A stretch of DNA of 64,000 bases from Defluviitalea saccharophila (GTDB lineage Bacteria; Bacillota; Clostridia; Lachnospirales; Defluviitaleaceae), in NCBI RefSeq assembly GCF_038396635.1, contig NZ_CP121687.1, positions 1,116,001 to 1,180,000 on the forward strand. Direction: 5' to 3'. Positions within the stretch are counted from its first letter, which is position 1. Each line of letters begins with the position of its first letter. Of this stretch, positions 8,911 through 17,960 are shown in pieces. Below the pieces are notes generated by a model. It worked only from the letters and a program-made list of their open reading frames with translations, was not told where the DNA came from and searched no databases. A program made the translations under genes and the position numbers.

Positions 8911-9504
8911 TTATTTTGAATACCATTCAATGATCAATTGCGTATCAATTTGAATTGGAATGTCTTCAGGATTGGGTACAGAAATCAATGTTCCGCTGAA
9001 ATTGTCTGTGTCTTTTGAGATATATGGAAGGCTTACGCCGTTATTTGCTCTAAAATTATCTGCAAACATCTGTATTCCACGGGATTTTTCTTTTAATTCT
9101 ATTCTATCACCGACAGATACAATATAAGAAGGAATATCTACCTTTTTGCCGTTTACGGTAATATGCCCGTGATTGACCATTTGTCTTGCCTGACGAAGTG
9201 TGCTTCCAAATCCCATACGATAGACTAAATTGTCAAGCCTGCATTCCAATATTTGAACCAATGCATCTCCTGATACATCTTTACTCTTAATTGCTTTATC
9301 GACATACTTACTAAATTGTTTTTCTAATACGCCATAGTAAGCTTTTAATCTTTGTTTCTCTAAAAGCTGCATTCCATAGTAGGATAATTTTTTATCTGCT
9401 CTGCTTTGTCCTTTTCCTGCCCGTTCCATTGCTTTGGGATGCCCAACTACATTTAAGCCTAAGCGTCTGCAAAGCTTAAAACGAGGCTGTCTCATTCTTG
9501 CCAT
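8911..9504 (-). CDS. rpsD: 30S ribosomal protein S4
   Basis: A 197-residue S4 with the N-terminal [16 protein letters not shown] region, a central S4 RNA-binding domain ([20 protein letters not shown]...[15 protein letters not shown]) and the usual C-terminal WYSK-like end. It has only one Cys near the N-terminus, so it is the zinc-free form. S4 nucleates 16S rRNA folding and often represses its own mRNA. Here it is a stand-alone gene with its own promoter and a 5' leader of about 50 nt. GGAGG precedes the ATG. Confidence 0.96.
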   Translation of the reverse strand: MARMRQPRFKLCRRLGLNVVGHPKAMERAGKGQSRADKKLSYYGMQLLEKQRLKAYYGVLEKQFSKYVDKAIKSKDVSGDALVQILECRLDNLVYRMGFGSTLRQARQMVNHGHITVNGKKVDIPSYIVSVGDRIELKEKSRGIQMFADNFRANNGVSLPYISKDTDNFSGTLISVPNPEDIPIQIDTQLIIEWYSK

Positions 9505-9559
9505 TTATTTTCCTCCATAAAAATTATCATATTTGCCGCGATAATTTTATGCCGGAATT

Positions 9560-9588
9560 ATTATAACATAAAAAACACAAAATGAGAA
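9560..9588 (-). promoter_or_regulatory. Probable sigma-A promoter of rpsD
   Basis: On the minus strand TATAAT occupies 9565-9560, with a weaker TTCTCA at 9588-9583, spaced 17 nt. The leader that follows contains a short hairpin (AAATTATC with GATAATTT) that could take part in S4 autoregulation, but it is shorter than the known Bacillus rpsD leader. Confidence 0.6.
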
Positions 9589-9604
9589 TACTTTTTATTT
9601 GTAA

Positions 9605-10789
9605 TTAGTTATCAAACGCACTCTTTATTCCTTCTTCCAGCTGTAAAAAGGCTTTTTCAAGAATGACTCTCGGACAAGCAATATTAATCCTCTGAAAGCC
9701 CTCTCCTTCCCTGCCAAACATTGTACCCCCATCCAGCCATAGCTTCGCTTTGTTGACTATTAAGTCTTCCAGTTCTTCTTCACTTAAATTAAGGGCTCTG
9801 CAATCCAACCAAACCAGGTAAGTCCCTTCTGGTTCTACGATCTTAATCTGCGGTAATCTTTCGGCAAGAAAGTTCCTGATAAATTCTAAATTCCCTTCTA
9901 AATACTCTTTTAATTCTTCAAGCCATGGAGCACCGTGTTCATAAGCAGCCTGACAGGCAACAAGCCCCAAGGTGTTCAATTGACTGTATCCGGTTCGCTT
10001 CATTTCTTCTTTAAATTTCCTCCTAATATCTCTATTGGGTATAAAAATATTAGAAACCTGCAGCCCTGCAAGATTAAAGGTTTTGCTTGGGGCTGTACAT
10101 ATAATAGAGTTATTAAGGTATTCCGGTTTCAAGTCTGCAAAAACAAAATGCTTGATTCCTTTATAGGTAAAATCTCCGTGGATTTCATCGGATATAACCA
10201 TCACATTATGTTTTATACAAAGATCTCCCACACGGGTTAACTCTTCATTTGTCCAAACTCTTCCAACAGGATTATGAGGACTGCATAGTATAAATATTTT
10301 TACTTTATGCTTTATAATCTTCTCTTCAAAGTCCTCAAAGTCCATATAATACTTTCCGTTTTTATAGATCAGGGGATTGTTAATCAGCTTACGCTGATTC
10401 GCAAGTATTAAATCAGAAAACGGATAGTATACCGGCTGCTGAATCATTACGGCATCCCCTTCATCCGTCAGGGCACGAATTGCTGTAGCAATGCCATAAA
10501 CCACACCGGGGGTTTTTACAAGCCATTCCCTTTTTACACTCCAATTGAATCTGGTATTATACCAATTATAAACTGACCAAAAATACTCCTCTTTGGTATC
10601 GGAATAACCGAAAATCCCATGCTGTGCAGCTTTTACAAGGGCTTCAATGACGGGGGAAGGTGTCCTGAAATCCATATCTGCAACCCAAAGAGGAAGAATG
10701 TCTTCAGGTTTGCCTCTTTCTGCAGCAAAATCATATTTTATGGAATTGGTATTTTTTCTATCAATAATCTCATCAAAATTATAAGTCAT
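9605..10789 (-). CDS. PatB/MalY-type PLP C-S lyase (cystathionine beta-lyase)
   Basis: A 394-residue fold-type I aminotransferase-like PLP enzyme. It has the MalY/PatB start (LPLWVADMDF), the CSPHNPVGRVW substrate/PLP loop, SDEIHGDF with the PLP-ring aspartate, the SKTFNLAGLQ lysine motif and a C-terminal arginine in the FQRINIACPR segment. The family cleaves cystathionine or cysteine to thiol, pyruvate and ammonia, in methionine synthesis or cysteine desulfuration. It lies 43 bp downstream of a gamma-family cystathionine enzyme on the same strand, so the two probably form an operon that moves sulfur between cysteine and homocysteine. Confidence 0.88.
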   Translation of the reverse strand: MTYNFDEIIDRKNTNSIKYDFAAERGKPEDILPLWVADMDFRTPSPVIEALVKAAQHGIFGYSDTKEEYFWSVYNWYNTRFNWSVKREWLVKTPGVVYGIATAIRALTDEGDAVMIQQPVYYPFSDLILANQRKLINNPLIYKNGKYYMDFEDFEEKIIKHKVKIFILCSPHNPVGRVWTNEELTRVGDLCIKHNVMVISDEIHGDFTYKGIKHFVFADLKPEYLNNSIICTAPSKTFNLAGLQVSNIFIPNRDIRRKFKEEMKRTGYSQLNTLGLVACQAAYEHGAPWLEELKEYLEGNLEFIRNFLAERLPQIKIVEPEGTYLVWLDCRALNLSEEELEDLIVNKAKLWLDGGTMFGREGEGFQRINIACPRVILEKAFLQLEEGIKSAFDN

Positions 10790-10832
10790 ATAAACCTCTC
10801 CAATCTAAGTACAACATAAACTTAAATCTATA

Positions 10833-11966
10833 CTAACCTAAAGCTTGCCCCAAATCTACTATAAGGTCGTTAATATTTTCAATTCCTACCGATATACGTA
10901 ATAATCTTTCATCAATACCTTTGGCTTCCCGTTCTTCTTTTGGAACATCCGCATGGGTTTGCAGCATTGGATAAGTGATTAAGGTTTCTACTCCTCCAAG
11001 GCTTTCCGCATAAAGCACTAATTTTACTTTGCTCAGTAATTGTACGGCTGTTTCCTCGGTATCTACTTTAAAAGAAATCATTGATCCAAAACCTCTTGCC
11101 TGCTTCTTCGAGATTTCATAACCGGGGTGAGTTGGCAAGCCTACATAATAAACAGACTGAACCTTAGGATGATTACTTAGCCAATTTGCCAACAATATTG
11201 CATTTTCTTGCTGTTTTTCCATCCTGATAGCAAGGGTTTTGATTCCCCGAATCATAAGCCAGCTGTCAAATGGAGAGAGTCCTGCTCCTGTGGTTTTATG
11301 AATGAAACGTAATTTTTCCGAAAGTTCTTCCGTTCTCGTAACCAGAAAGCCTGAAAGAGTATCATTGTGTCCTGAAAGATATTTTGTGCCGCTGTGAATG
11401 ACAATATCCGCCCCCAATTGAATAGGATTTTGAAAATATGGGGTTAGAAAGGTATTATCCACAATCAAAAGAAGATTATTTTCCTTTGCGATTTTAGAAA
11501 TCGCAGCAATGTCCGTTACCTGCATCATTGGATTCGTCGGTGTTTCTATATAAATCGCTTTAGTTTCTTTTTTAATATGTTTGATCACTTCAGAGCTATC
11601 GGAAGTATCTACAAAACTGAATGAAATGCCGTTTTTCATTGAAATATGATGAAAAAGTCTATGGGTGCCCCCATATAAATCATCTGAGACAATAAGATGG
11701 TCTCCAATTTTAAAAAGCTCCATTAAAGCAGTAACGGCAGCCATTCCAGTAGAAAAGGCAAGGGCATCTGCACCGTTTTCAAGTTTAGCCACAATTTTTT
11801 CAACCTGTTCTCTCGTTGGATTTTGAAGCCGGGAATAATCATACCCGGTACTTTCTCCAACGCCGGGATGTACAAAAGTGGCTGCCTGATAAATGGGTAC
11901 GGTTATAGAGCCGGTACAGTGGGTATGATCCTCCGCTCCGTGAATACAAAGAGTAGAAATATCCAT
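10833..11966 (-). CDS. Cys/Met metabolism PLP enzyme (cystathionine gamma-synthase/lyase family)
   Basis: 377 residues of the Cys/Met-metabolism PLP family. Seen are the ATFVHPG...YDYSRLQNPT start, DDLYGGTHRLF, the VDNTF aspartate motif, the SGTKYLSGHND Schiff-base lysine segment, and the C-terminal SLGGVETLI and RISVGIE motifs. Members make or split cystathionine (MetB, MccB, MetC); the sequence alone does not settle which, though pairing with a PatB-type beta-lyase favours gamma-synthase or gamma-lyase. A strong AGGAGG precedes the ATG and a consensus promoter lies about 100 nt upstream. Confidence 0.87.
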   Translation of the reverse strand: MDISTLCIHGAEDHTHCTGSITVPIYQAATFVHPGVGESTGYDYSRLQNPTREQVEKIVAKLENGADALAFSTGMAAVTALMELFKIGDHLIVSDDLYGGTHRLFHHISMKNGISFSFVDTSDSSEVIKHIKKETKAIYIETPTNPMMQVTDIAAISKIAKENNLLLIVDNTFLTPYFQNPIQLGADIVIHSGTKYLSGHNDTLSGFLVTRTEELSEKLRFIHKTTGAGLSPFDSWLMIRGIKTLAIRMEKQQENAILLANWLSNHPKVQSVYYVGLPTHPGYEISKKQARGFGSMISFKVDTEETAVQLLSKVKLVLYAESLGGVETLITYPMLQTHADVPKEEREAKGIDERLLRISVGIENINDLIVDLGQALG

Positions 11967-12065
11967 GATAACTCCTCCTATCTCATATAATTAAAACAAA
12001 AGCTGCAACTGCAACCATTATGCTTTTAGCAAAAATAATTCGCAGTATTCCGATAAATTTTAATT

Positions 12066-12094
12066 ATAATATAAGATTTTTTTCCGTCTGTCAA
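12066..12094 (-). promoter_or_regulatory. Sigma-A promoter of the cystathionine enzyme operon
   Basis: On the minus strand TTGACA at 12094-12089, 17 nt, TATTAT at 12071-12066. The leader of about 90 nt holds an AAAAGC...GCTTTT pair followed by a T-rich stretch, possibly a weak attenuator. I see no SAM riboswitch or T-box in it. Confidence 0.8.
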
Positions 12095-12128
12095 GCAATA
12101 TTTTGCATAAGACAGCAACTACATTTGT

Positions 12129-12317
12129 GAAATAAGAAAATCTGGTTCTTGGCAAGCAATACAAACTTTCTTATCTTACAAGAAAGAGTTTCGCTTGCGA
12201 AACTCTCGCGCCGAGCGCGGTCGGCAAAGCCGACAAAATACAATACGCGCGAGTGTGCATTCTGCCCGGAGGGCTTTTATTGCATAGGAAATCCGGAGGA
12301 ATTTCCTATGCAATAAA
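12129..12317. repeat. GC-rich multi-hairpin intergenic element
   Basis: About 190 bp unlike the AT-rich surroundings. It contains nested palindromes: an outer ATAAGAAA/TTTCTTAT pair, GAGTTTCGC/GCGAAACTC with a 2-nt loop (12186-12205), CTCGCGC (12203-12209) that can pair with GCGCGAG (12246-12252), GTCGGC/GCCGAC (12220-12234), GCCC/GGGC (12263-12273), and a 16-bp stem around 12277-12317 (TTATTGCATAGGAAAT and its complement). No ORF crosses it. Such arrays are typical of interspersed repeat elements or structured RNAs. Other copies in the genome cannot be checked here. Confidence 0.55.
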
Positions 12318-12344
12318 AAAAGTCTGCGGAAACCGCAGGCTTTT
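12315..12344. terminator. Terminator of the 2-hydroxyacid dehydrogenase gene
   Basis: An 8-bp GC-rich stem (12322-12329 with 12333-12340) is flanked by a long A-run and a T-run. On the minus strand it follows the dehydrogenase stop and ends in seven T residues. Confidence 0.85.
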
Positions 12345-12350
12345 GTAATA

Positions 12351-13301
12351 TTAATATTCTTTATTCAAATCTACTTTATTGATATAATCCTCTTTTCCTT
12401 CAATATAAGTTTTTAAATTATGTTCGAAAATAGGCACTGCTCGATTCATATACATATTGGATAAACCCGAAATATGAGGGGTAATAGATACATTTTTCAT
12501 TGTCCACAAGGGACTGTCCTGAGGCAAAGGCTCTTTTTCAAATACATCAAGGGCTGCTCCTCTTATTATATGGTTTTGAAGCGCCTCAATGAGTGCCCCC
12601 TCATCCACTGTTGCTCCTCTTCCGATGTTAATAAAGTAAGCAGAATCTTTCATACTTGCAAACTGTTCTTTCCCTAATATTTTTTTGGTTTCATGGGTTA
12701 AAGGAAGGGTATCTACAACAAAATCTCCTTGAGATAAAGCTTTATTCAATTCACAGGTCGGGAAGATTTCATCAAAATAATCCACAGGTTTTCCACTGGT
12801 ATTTACTCCTATGGTTTTCATATCGAAAGCCTTCGCCTTTCTTGCAATTTCTTTTCCAATGGTACCTGTTCCAAGAATCGTTATTGTTTTTCCGAATACT
12901 TCTTCAAAGTTCATCTTTCTTTTCCATATCTTATTTTTCTGCTGTTCGTAAAGTCTAAAGCCATCAATACGATCATTGAGAATAACAGCCATTACATACT
13001 CGGCAATAGGTATTCCATGAATTCCCGTAACATTGGTCAAAAGAATATTTCTCTCCTTTAATGTTTCAAAGGGAAGCATATCTATTCCCGTTGACATGCA
13101 TTGAATCCATTTTAATTTTTTCATTTTTTCAATTAAATCTGCTGTCGTATCGAAACCAAAAGTGACAAAAATCTCTGCATCTTCTAAATGATCTCCTGCT
13201 TGCTCTATATCTTTATACATATAAAATTCAACACAGTCAAATTTTTTCTCTAAACGTTCTACATTGTTTTCTCCAATATTGAGAGATGATAGTATTTTCA
13301 A
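12351..13301 (-). CDS. D-isomer-specific 2-hydroxyacid dehydrogenase
   Basis: 316 residues with the family's two-domain plan. The NAD-binding motif is GTGTIG (about residues 144-149), followed by a GRGATVDEGALIEAL segment and the catalytic ALDVFEKEPLP and TPHISG motifs; the PHIS histidine is the general acid. Substrate is not predictable: a glyoxylate, hydroxypyruvate or branched 2-oxoacid reductase are all possible. The start codon is TTG at 13301, supported by AAAGGAGG 8 nt upstream. It is probably transcribed alone, with a terminator downstream. Confidence 0.88.
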   Translation of the reverse strand: MKILSSLNIGENNVERLEKKFDCVEFYMYKDIEQAGDHLEDAEIFVTFGFDTTADLIEKMKKLKWIQCMSTGIDMLPFETLKERNILLTNVTGIHGIPIAEYVMAVILNDRIDGFRLYEQQKNKIWKRKMNFEEVFGKTITILGTGTIGKEIARKAKAFDMKTIGVNTSGKPVDYFDEIFPTCELNKALSQGDFVVDTLPLTHETKKILGKEQFASMKDSAYFINIGRGATVDEGALIEALQNHIIRGAALDVFEKEPLPQDSPLWTMKNVSITPHISGLSNMYMNRAVPIFEHNLKTYIEGKEDYINKVDLNKEY

Positions 13302-13393
13302 TGATTATGCCTCCTTTGTAAATTATTGCTCGCCTTTTTTCCTATGAACTCTATTCTCAATAATTGAATTATAAAGCATAATAACTACTCTGT

Positions 13394-14071
13394 CTAATGC
13401 TTATACTTCTCTTTAATCGGCTTTGCAGCAAAAGCATATAATATAGCAATCAGTATAAAAGCTTCTGAAAATACAAAAGGTTCAATAGGGTAAACGGTAT
13501 TAAATAACATACACAATCCATCAATGGTTGTCAGAATGTATCCTAAGATAAATAAAAGATATTGACTTCGGGGAAACTTATATTTATATGATCTAAATCC
13601 ATAAAAACACATACATAAAACCATAAGCGTAAAAATTCCTTGAACCATACTCAACCAATGGTTCCAGGGTGAAATAAGCTGCAGCCTATAGCCAAAACCG
13701 TCATGCTTTATGATTTGAATCGGCTGTAAATATATGAGATTCAGATAAAAAAAGATAAATGGAGAAAATAAGAGCAAAACTACCCATTCTTTTATTCTTT
13801 CCCTAAATCTAGGAATGATATACCATAAAGCTAACACCGAAGGAATAGTTATACCTATGGATGAAGCATAATAAAAATAAGAGAAAAACTTTAAAATATC
13901 TATATTAGAACTAAGGGTAAAGACAATTAAAGCAATATACCTGAGTCCTGTAAATGTAAAAAGTATTAAGCAAATACTTCTCAAAATTCTGTTAGGATGG
14001 CCTTTAATTTGTATTATATTAAGAAGTACAATAATTAAAACTGAAAATAAAGGAATAAAAAATGTACTCAT
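13394..14071 (-). CDS. Seven-helix membrane protein of unknown function
   Basis: 225 residues, almost entirely hydrophobic, with about seven predicted membrane helices joined by short basic loops such as PRFRERIKEW and YKYKFPRSQY, and a basic C-terminus (KPIKEKYKH). The layout resembles the 7TM sensor region found at the N-terminus of some histidine kinases, but no kinase or output domain follows. No family was recognised. A G-rich ribosome binding site precedes the ATG. It is divergent from the MATE gene. Confidence 0.65.
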   Translation of the reverse strand: MSTFFIPLFSVLIIVLLNIIQIKGHPNRILRSICLILFTFTGLRYIALIVFTLSSNIDILKFFSYFYYASSIGITIPSVLALWYIIPRFRERIKEWVVLLLFSPFIFFYLNLIYLQPIQIIKHDGFGYRLQLISPWNHWLSMVQGIFTLMVLCMCFYGFRSYKYKFPRSQYLLFILGYILTTIDGLCMLFNTVYPIEPFVFSEAFILIAILYAFAAKPIKEKYKH

Positions 14072-14168
14072 TCCATAATTCCCCCTCCTATATCCTTTCT
14101 ACTATTTTATGTGTATAAAAATTAGTCAATGCAGGAAAGAATGAGAAAGTGGCAGCATTTATCAAAAT

Positions 14169-14177
14169 ATGGTATAA
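14169..14177 (+). promoter_or_regulatory. Extended -10 promoter of the MATE gene
   Basis: TGGTATAAT (TG at 14169-14170, TATAAT at 14172-14177) is a perfect extended -10 element. A GTGGCA hexamer 17 nt upstream is a weak -35. It lies inside the longest possible reading frame of the next gene, so that gene must start downstream. Confidence 0.7.
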
Positions 14178-14232
14178 TCCAAAATGTCTTTTGGGAAAAG
14201 CAACTAGAATATTATTGGAAAGAAGTAATATT

Positions 14233-15630
14233 ATGATTAAGAACTATGCTTCAAAAAAGCTGAACACTGTGCATAATCTGCTTTCAAATACCCAAAAAGA
14301 TGTGCTTGGGATTGCCTGGCCTGTGTTGGTGGAATTGCTTCTCGGCTCATTATTTGGAATGATAGATATGATTATGTTAGGCAGAATAGCAGATCCTGCT
14401 ATAGCAGCCGCTTCCATCTCTGCCGTAGGCATGACCAATCAACCGCTTTTTATCGGCCTTTCCCTTGTGCAAGCATTGAATATTGGGGGAACTGCTATCA
14501 TTGCTCGATATGTAGGAGCAAAACAAACCGATAAGATAGAAAACGTTCTTCAGCACATTATCCTTCTTACCTTGGTTTTACTGGCAATACCACTGTCTTT
14601 AGTGGGTATCTTTTTTGCCGATCCTATCCTTAGCTTTATGGGAGCACAAACGGATACCTTAACCGTTGGAAAAGGATATTTCAGAGTTGTTTCTATTGGA
14701 TTTTTGTTTCAATCTTTTAATTTTGCAATATCTGCAGCCTTAAGGGGTGCAGGCAATACGAAAACCACTATGCGTATTAATTTAAGTGTTAATCTTATTA
14801 ATGTCATAGGGAACGCCATTCTTATTTATGGACTTTTAGGCGTACCACCCCTTGGAGTAACAGGAGCAGGTATATCTACTGCATTCTCACAGTTTCTTGC
14901 CAGCATTATTTTAATCACATATCTCTTTCGAGGAAAAAGTATTATACAATTAACCTTTAAAGAACGTTTTAAGTTTGATAAAGATATTTTAGTCAATTTA
15001 ATTAAAATCGGAGTTCCTGCCTCTTTAGAGCAGATGGCTCTTAGAATAGGTTTACTGCTGTTTGCAAAAATTGTGGCCGGGTTGGGAACGGTTGTTTTTG
15101 CAGCCCATCAAATATGTTTAAGCATTCTCGGACTGTCCTTTAACCCGGGTCAAGCTTTTGGTATTGCAACTTCATCCCTGGTAGGACAAGGACTTGGGGC
15201 AAAAGACCCGGAACGTGCCGAGGCTTATGCAAAAGAATCCAGACGAATTGGATCTTTGATTTCTTCTATTATGGCATTTCTATTCTTTGTTTTTAGTCCT
15301 CAGCTGATTTCTTTATACACCAGCGATCCTGAAATTATCCAAAAAGCTTCCGTTGCATTAAAAATTATAGCTTTGGTGCAGCCCTTTCAGTCTTCTCAAC
15401 TTATACTGGCAGGGGGATTAAGAGGTGCCGGAGATACCTTCTGGCCTCTTATATCCACTTTTATCGGTGTTCTGGGTATTCGAGTCTTTCTGGCCTACGT
15501 ATTGGTTAACTTTTTCAATCTGGGACTTCCCGGCGCCTGGATGGGGGTATTTGTAGATCAATTTGTTCGCTGGGGCATTATTTATATTCGATTTAGAAGT
15601 GGAAAATGGAAAACGGTTACCATCCGATAA
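14233..15630 (+). CDS. MATE-family multidrug/Na+ efflux protein
   Basis: A 465-residue MATE transporter with about 12 membrane helices in two homologous halves. Typical segments are the N-terminal IAWPVLVELLLGSLFGMIDMIMLGR, ALRGAGNTKTTM in the first half and GGLRGAGDTFWPL in the second. These antiporters expel cationic drugs or metabolites using Na+ or H+. The frame is open back to a GTG at 14149, but the promoter at 14169-14177 and the AAAGAAG ribosome binding site before 14233 favour the ATG at 14233, which also gives the family's usual length. Confidence 0.9.
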   Translation: MIKNYASKKLNTVHNLLSNTQKDVLGIAWPVLVELLLGSLFGMIDMIMLGRIADPAIAAASISAVGMTNQPLFIGLSLVQALNIGGTAIIARYVGAKQTDKIENVLQHIILLTLVLLAIPLSLVGIFFADPILSFMGAQTDTLTVGKGYFRVVSIGFLFQSFNFAISAALRGAGNTKTTMRINLSVNLINVIGNAILIYGLLGVPPLGVTGAGISTAFSQFLASIILITYLFRGKSIIQLTFKERFKFDKDILVNLIKIGVPASLEQMALRIGLLLFAKIVAGLGTVVFAAHQICLSILGLSFNPGQAFGIATSSLVGQGLGAKDPERAEAYAKESRRIGSLISSIMAFLFFVFSPQLISLYTSDPEIIQKASVALKIIALVQPFQSSQLILAGGLRGAGDTFWPLISTFIGVLGIRVFLAYVLVNFFNLGLPGAWMGVFVDQFVRWGIIYIRFRSGKWKTVTIR

Positions 15631-15648
15631 GGATGATAACCGTTTATT
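15611..15648 (+). terminator. Terminator after the MATE gene
   Basis: A stem of 9 bp plus 5 bp (15611-15625 with 15631-15645, one small internal mismatch) overlaps the stop codon and is followed by a T-rich stretch. Confidence 0.8.
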
Positions 15649-15700
15649 TATTACATAAGAAGTTTCTCAGATTTCCCTATGTAAAAAAGATTTAATTAAT

Positions 15701-16930
15701 TTAATCCGATAGCAGTCTTTTTTCGCCGGAAATTTCCTGTATAGGTTTGATATTCTGCGTTACTTCCATGACACCCAAAAATTCGCCTTTTTCATCTCTT
15801 ACTGCAAAATATCTGATGAACACATATTTGTCACCCATTTTGATCCAAAAGTCTTCGTTATCCTTCTTACCGGTTTTTAAGTCTTCAACAATTTTTTCTA
15901 CGATATGCACGCTGGCAGGAGGATGACAATTCTTTACTTCTCTGCCGATTACCGCTTTAGTTCTTGGGAATATTCTTTCTTTCCCCTGAGAGAAATATTT
16001 CACAAGTCCATCTTTATCTACAAAGGTTATGTCTAAAGGCAGCGTATTGAACATACCGTTAATTTCTTCAGGAGTAAGAATACCTGTTTCAAATTTTATA
16101 TATCCGTTATTAGAGGGTTTTTCTCCTTCATTTTGAACCTTTTGTTCAACATTGACGCGAACCGGCTTCCATTTTGACTTTACATCTATAAACGTATAAC
16201 CGATCTCCCTGCTTTCTTCTTCTATCTTTAGCCACTCATCCTCAGATAAGGTTTCCAAAACCATTGGGAAAAGTATATTTTCTTCCTTAAAAATCATCTC
16301 TTTCACTTTATTAATTGCATTATTAATCTTGTCAATTAGGACAGTTTTTTCTCCATTGTAATGAGCAAGCAGATTTTTTACTTCCTTAATCTCTTCTCTT
16401 ATTTCATCGTCCACTCCCCACATTACTTTAGGCGGAGCAGTAATACCGTACTTTTCCATAAAGGGGAATAGGAGATTTTCTTTTCTTAAATAATGCTTGT
16501 CTATTTCCCATAGGGCATTAAAATCTTCCACAAGTTTTTCTATATTTTCCCCATTGTCGCTAGTTTGTACATCTTGTAAATGGGGCAGTATCTTGTCGTT
16601 GATTAATCTTTCAATTGCTCTGTTTTCAAGTTTAAAGGTATGTACTGGGTGTCCCGGTGTATCTTCTGGCTTGGTAGGCCTATGAATTTCTTCTATGGAA
16701 CCTTTAAATACGGCTGCATGTACATCGCAAAGTCGTTGAATCTCCTCCACAGGCATACCTTCCATAATTAAGGCTTGCTCCATTTGTGCAATTTCCGTAG
16801 CATCGATGCCTTCAATAAGCTTTTCAAATCTCGGCTTCACTTCGTCAACGGTTTTTCCCTTATGTAGTTCTCCGATCAGCTCTTTTAAAACTTTTTGTCT
16901 GTACTCTCGATTATTAATCACTTCACTCAT
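15701..16930 (-). CDS. DUF438 / hemerythrin-like / PAS protein
   Basis: 409 residues in three parts: an N-terminal DUF438 region (about 10-75), a hemerythrin-like HHE region (about 95-240, with several H...E pairs such as DKHYLRKENLLFPFMEK and KEENILFPMVLE), and a C-terminal PAS domain (about 295-395, LPLDITFVDKDGLVKYFSQGKERIFPR). Hemerythrin regions bind a di-iron centre and sense or carry O2 or NO; PAS domains sense ligands or redox. No catalytic output domain is present. The gene follows the DUF1858 gene by 12 nt, a common pairing, and lies downstream of RIC and Crp/Fnr genes, which suggests an oxygen/NO response role. Confidence 0.87.
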   Translation of the reverse strand: MSEVINNREYRQKVLKELIGELHKGKTVDEVKPRFEKLIEGIDATEIAQMEQALIMEGMPVEEIQRLCDVHAAVFKGSIEEIHRPTKPEDTPGHPVHTFKLENRAIERLINDKILPHLQDVQTSDNGENIEKLVEDFNALWEIDKHYLRKENLLFPFMEKYGITAPPKVMWGVDDEIREEIKEVKNLLAHYNGEKTVLIDKINNAINKVKEMIFKEENILFPMVLETLSEDEWLKIEEESREIGYTFIDVKSKWKPVRVNVEQKVQNEGEKPSNNGYIKFETGILTPEEINGMFNTLPLDITFVDKDGLVKYFSQGKERIFPRTKAVIGREVKNCHPPASVHIVEKIVEDLKTGKKDNEDFWIKMGDKYVFIRYFAVRDEKGEFLGVMEVTQNIKPIQEISGEKRLLSD

Positions 16931-16942
16931 AAACTTTCCTCC

Positions 16943-17170
16943 TTACTCCTTAATAGTATATCCCTGCCTGATAAATTCTTCTTTAATCTGATCTAAAGGT
17001 ATGCCTTTCATAGCGGCCCCTTTTGGTATCGTCATTACTCTTCCTGCAGTACTTAGCATTGCAGGATTAGAAATGGCGTCAAAACCTAAACTTTTCATAA
17101 CATCAATGATTTCAGGGTTGTCCTCCCACAGCTCATATACTGTCTTGGAAAAATCTATCGTTTTCGCCAT
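16943..17170 (-). CDS. DUF1858 domain protein
   Basis: A 75-residue protein that is a single DUF1858 domain: VYELWEDNPEIIDVMKSLGFDAISNP, then a short loop and IPLDQIKEEFIRQGYTI. The family is small, helical and often coded beside DUF438 or hybrid-cluster proteins; its biochemical function is unknown. It lies 12 nt upstream of the DUF438 gene with a GGTGAT ribosome binding site, so the two are co-translated. Confidence 0.85.
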   Translation of the reverse strand: MAKTIDFSKTVYELWEDNPEIIDVMKSLGFDAISNPAMLSTAGRVMTIPKGAAMKGIPLDQIKEEFIRQGYTIKE

Positions 17171-17241
17171 ATCATCACCTCAAACAATCATAATGTATTT
17201 TCAACCATATAAGTAAAAAATATACTCACAAGTTAATGATA

Positions 17242-17265
17242 AAGGGTGAGCAATTGCTCCCCCTT
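17242..17265 (-). terminator. Hairpin after the RIC gene
   Basis: A nearly perfect palindrome centred on GAGCAATTGCTC with flanking G/C and A/T pairs (11 of 12 bp) follows the RIC stop by 2 bases. The T-run is modest, so it may only partly terminate before the DUF1858 gene. Confidence 0.6.
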
Positions 17266-17267
17266 GA

Positions 17268-17960
17268 TTAGTCAAATCTCTTAAATAGTATATTATTCTC
17301 TAAATGGATATGCTCAAACAGATCGGCTTCCAAATCTTGTATCTGCTTATAAGCCAACTCGTAGGTAGCGCATCCGTCATCTGGCACAGCATAATCCTTT
17401 GTAATGTTTCTAAGCTCTTTAAGAATATCTCCGGCTCCATCATGCTCATCCTCAGTTTCTTTCATCACTTTCCTGATTTTATCCAGTAATTCTTCGGATG
17501 GCTCAATATCATACTGCTTTATAATTGGGAATAAAATCTCTTCTTCTTTAATAAAATGTTGTTCCAATTCTGTCTTTAATCCATGGAAAAGCTTATGAAC
17601 CTGGAAAAGTTCCTCATGGTGAGAGCCGTGAACCCTTAAAATCTTTGTTGTCATTTCGCTTATACTTGGTAAAATCTGTTTAGCAAAGTTATGATGGGTA
17701 TTCAGAATATAATCAATCAGTTCACTGGAAGATAAGGTTCTAAAATCAACCGCATTTTTAATCTTCTTTGTTTCTTCATATGCCGCATCAAGTTTTGCTA
17801 AAATTTCTTCTTCGTTTAAATTTTGCTCTTTGATTGCCTCCTGTAAAGGTCTATTGCCTCCACAGCAAAAATCTATTTGATACGCTTTAAAAACTTCACT
17901 GGCCTTTGGCATTATGGATACAATTTCTCCAAGCGTTTGAGAAGTGTTAAAAATACTCAT
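17268..17960 (-). CDS. RIC/ScdA/YtfE iron-sulfur cluster repair di-iron protein
   Basis: 230 residues with the complete RIC plan: an N-terminal ScdA_N domain with the IDFCCGGNRPL cysteine motif (about 28-38), then a hemerythrin fold with spaced His/Glu ligands (HHNFAKQI, HGSHHEELFQVHKLF, EQHFIKEEEILFPII, EDEHDGAGDI, EHIHLENNILF). RIC proteins repair Fe-S centres damaged by NO or peroxide, using a di-iron site. The frame is open 38 codons further upstream, but GGAGG lies 7 nt before the ATG at 17960 and the resulting protein begins exactly at the conserved N-terminus. The Crp/Fnr gene lies 117 bp upstream on the same strand. Confidence 0.93.
   Translation of the reverse strand: MSIFNTSQTLGEIVSIMPKASEVFKAYQIDFCCGGNRPLQEAIKEQNLNEEEILAKLDAAYEETKKIKNAVDFRTLSSSELIDYILNTHHNFAKQILPSISEMTTKILRVHGSHHEELFQVHKLFHGLKTELEQHFIKEEEILFPIIKQYDIEPSEELLDKIRKVMKETEDEHDGAGDILKELRNITKDYAVPDDGCATYELAYKQIQDLEADLFEHIHLENNILFKRFD

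Noticed and set aside
11967-12058. SAM riboswitch or T-box in the leader of the cystathionine enzyme operon
   Set aside because: No conserved T-box sequence and no S-box core; only a weak hairpin.
14149-14232. GTG start giving a longer MATE protein
   Set aside because: An extended -10 promoter lies inside this stretch, and the ATG at 14233 gives normal family length.
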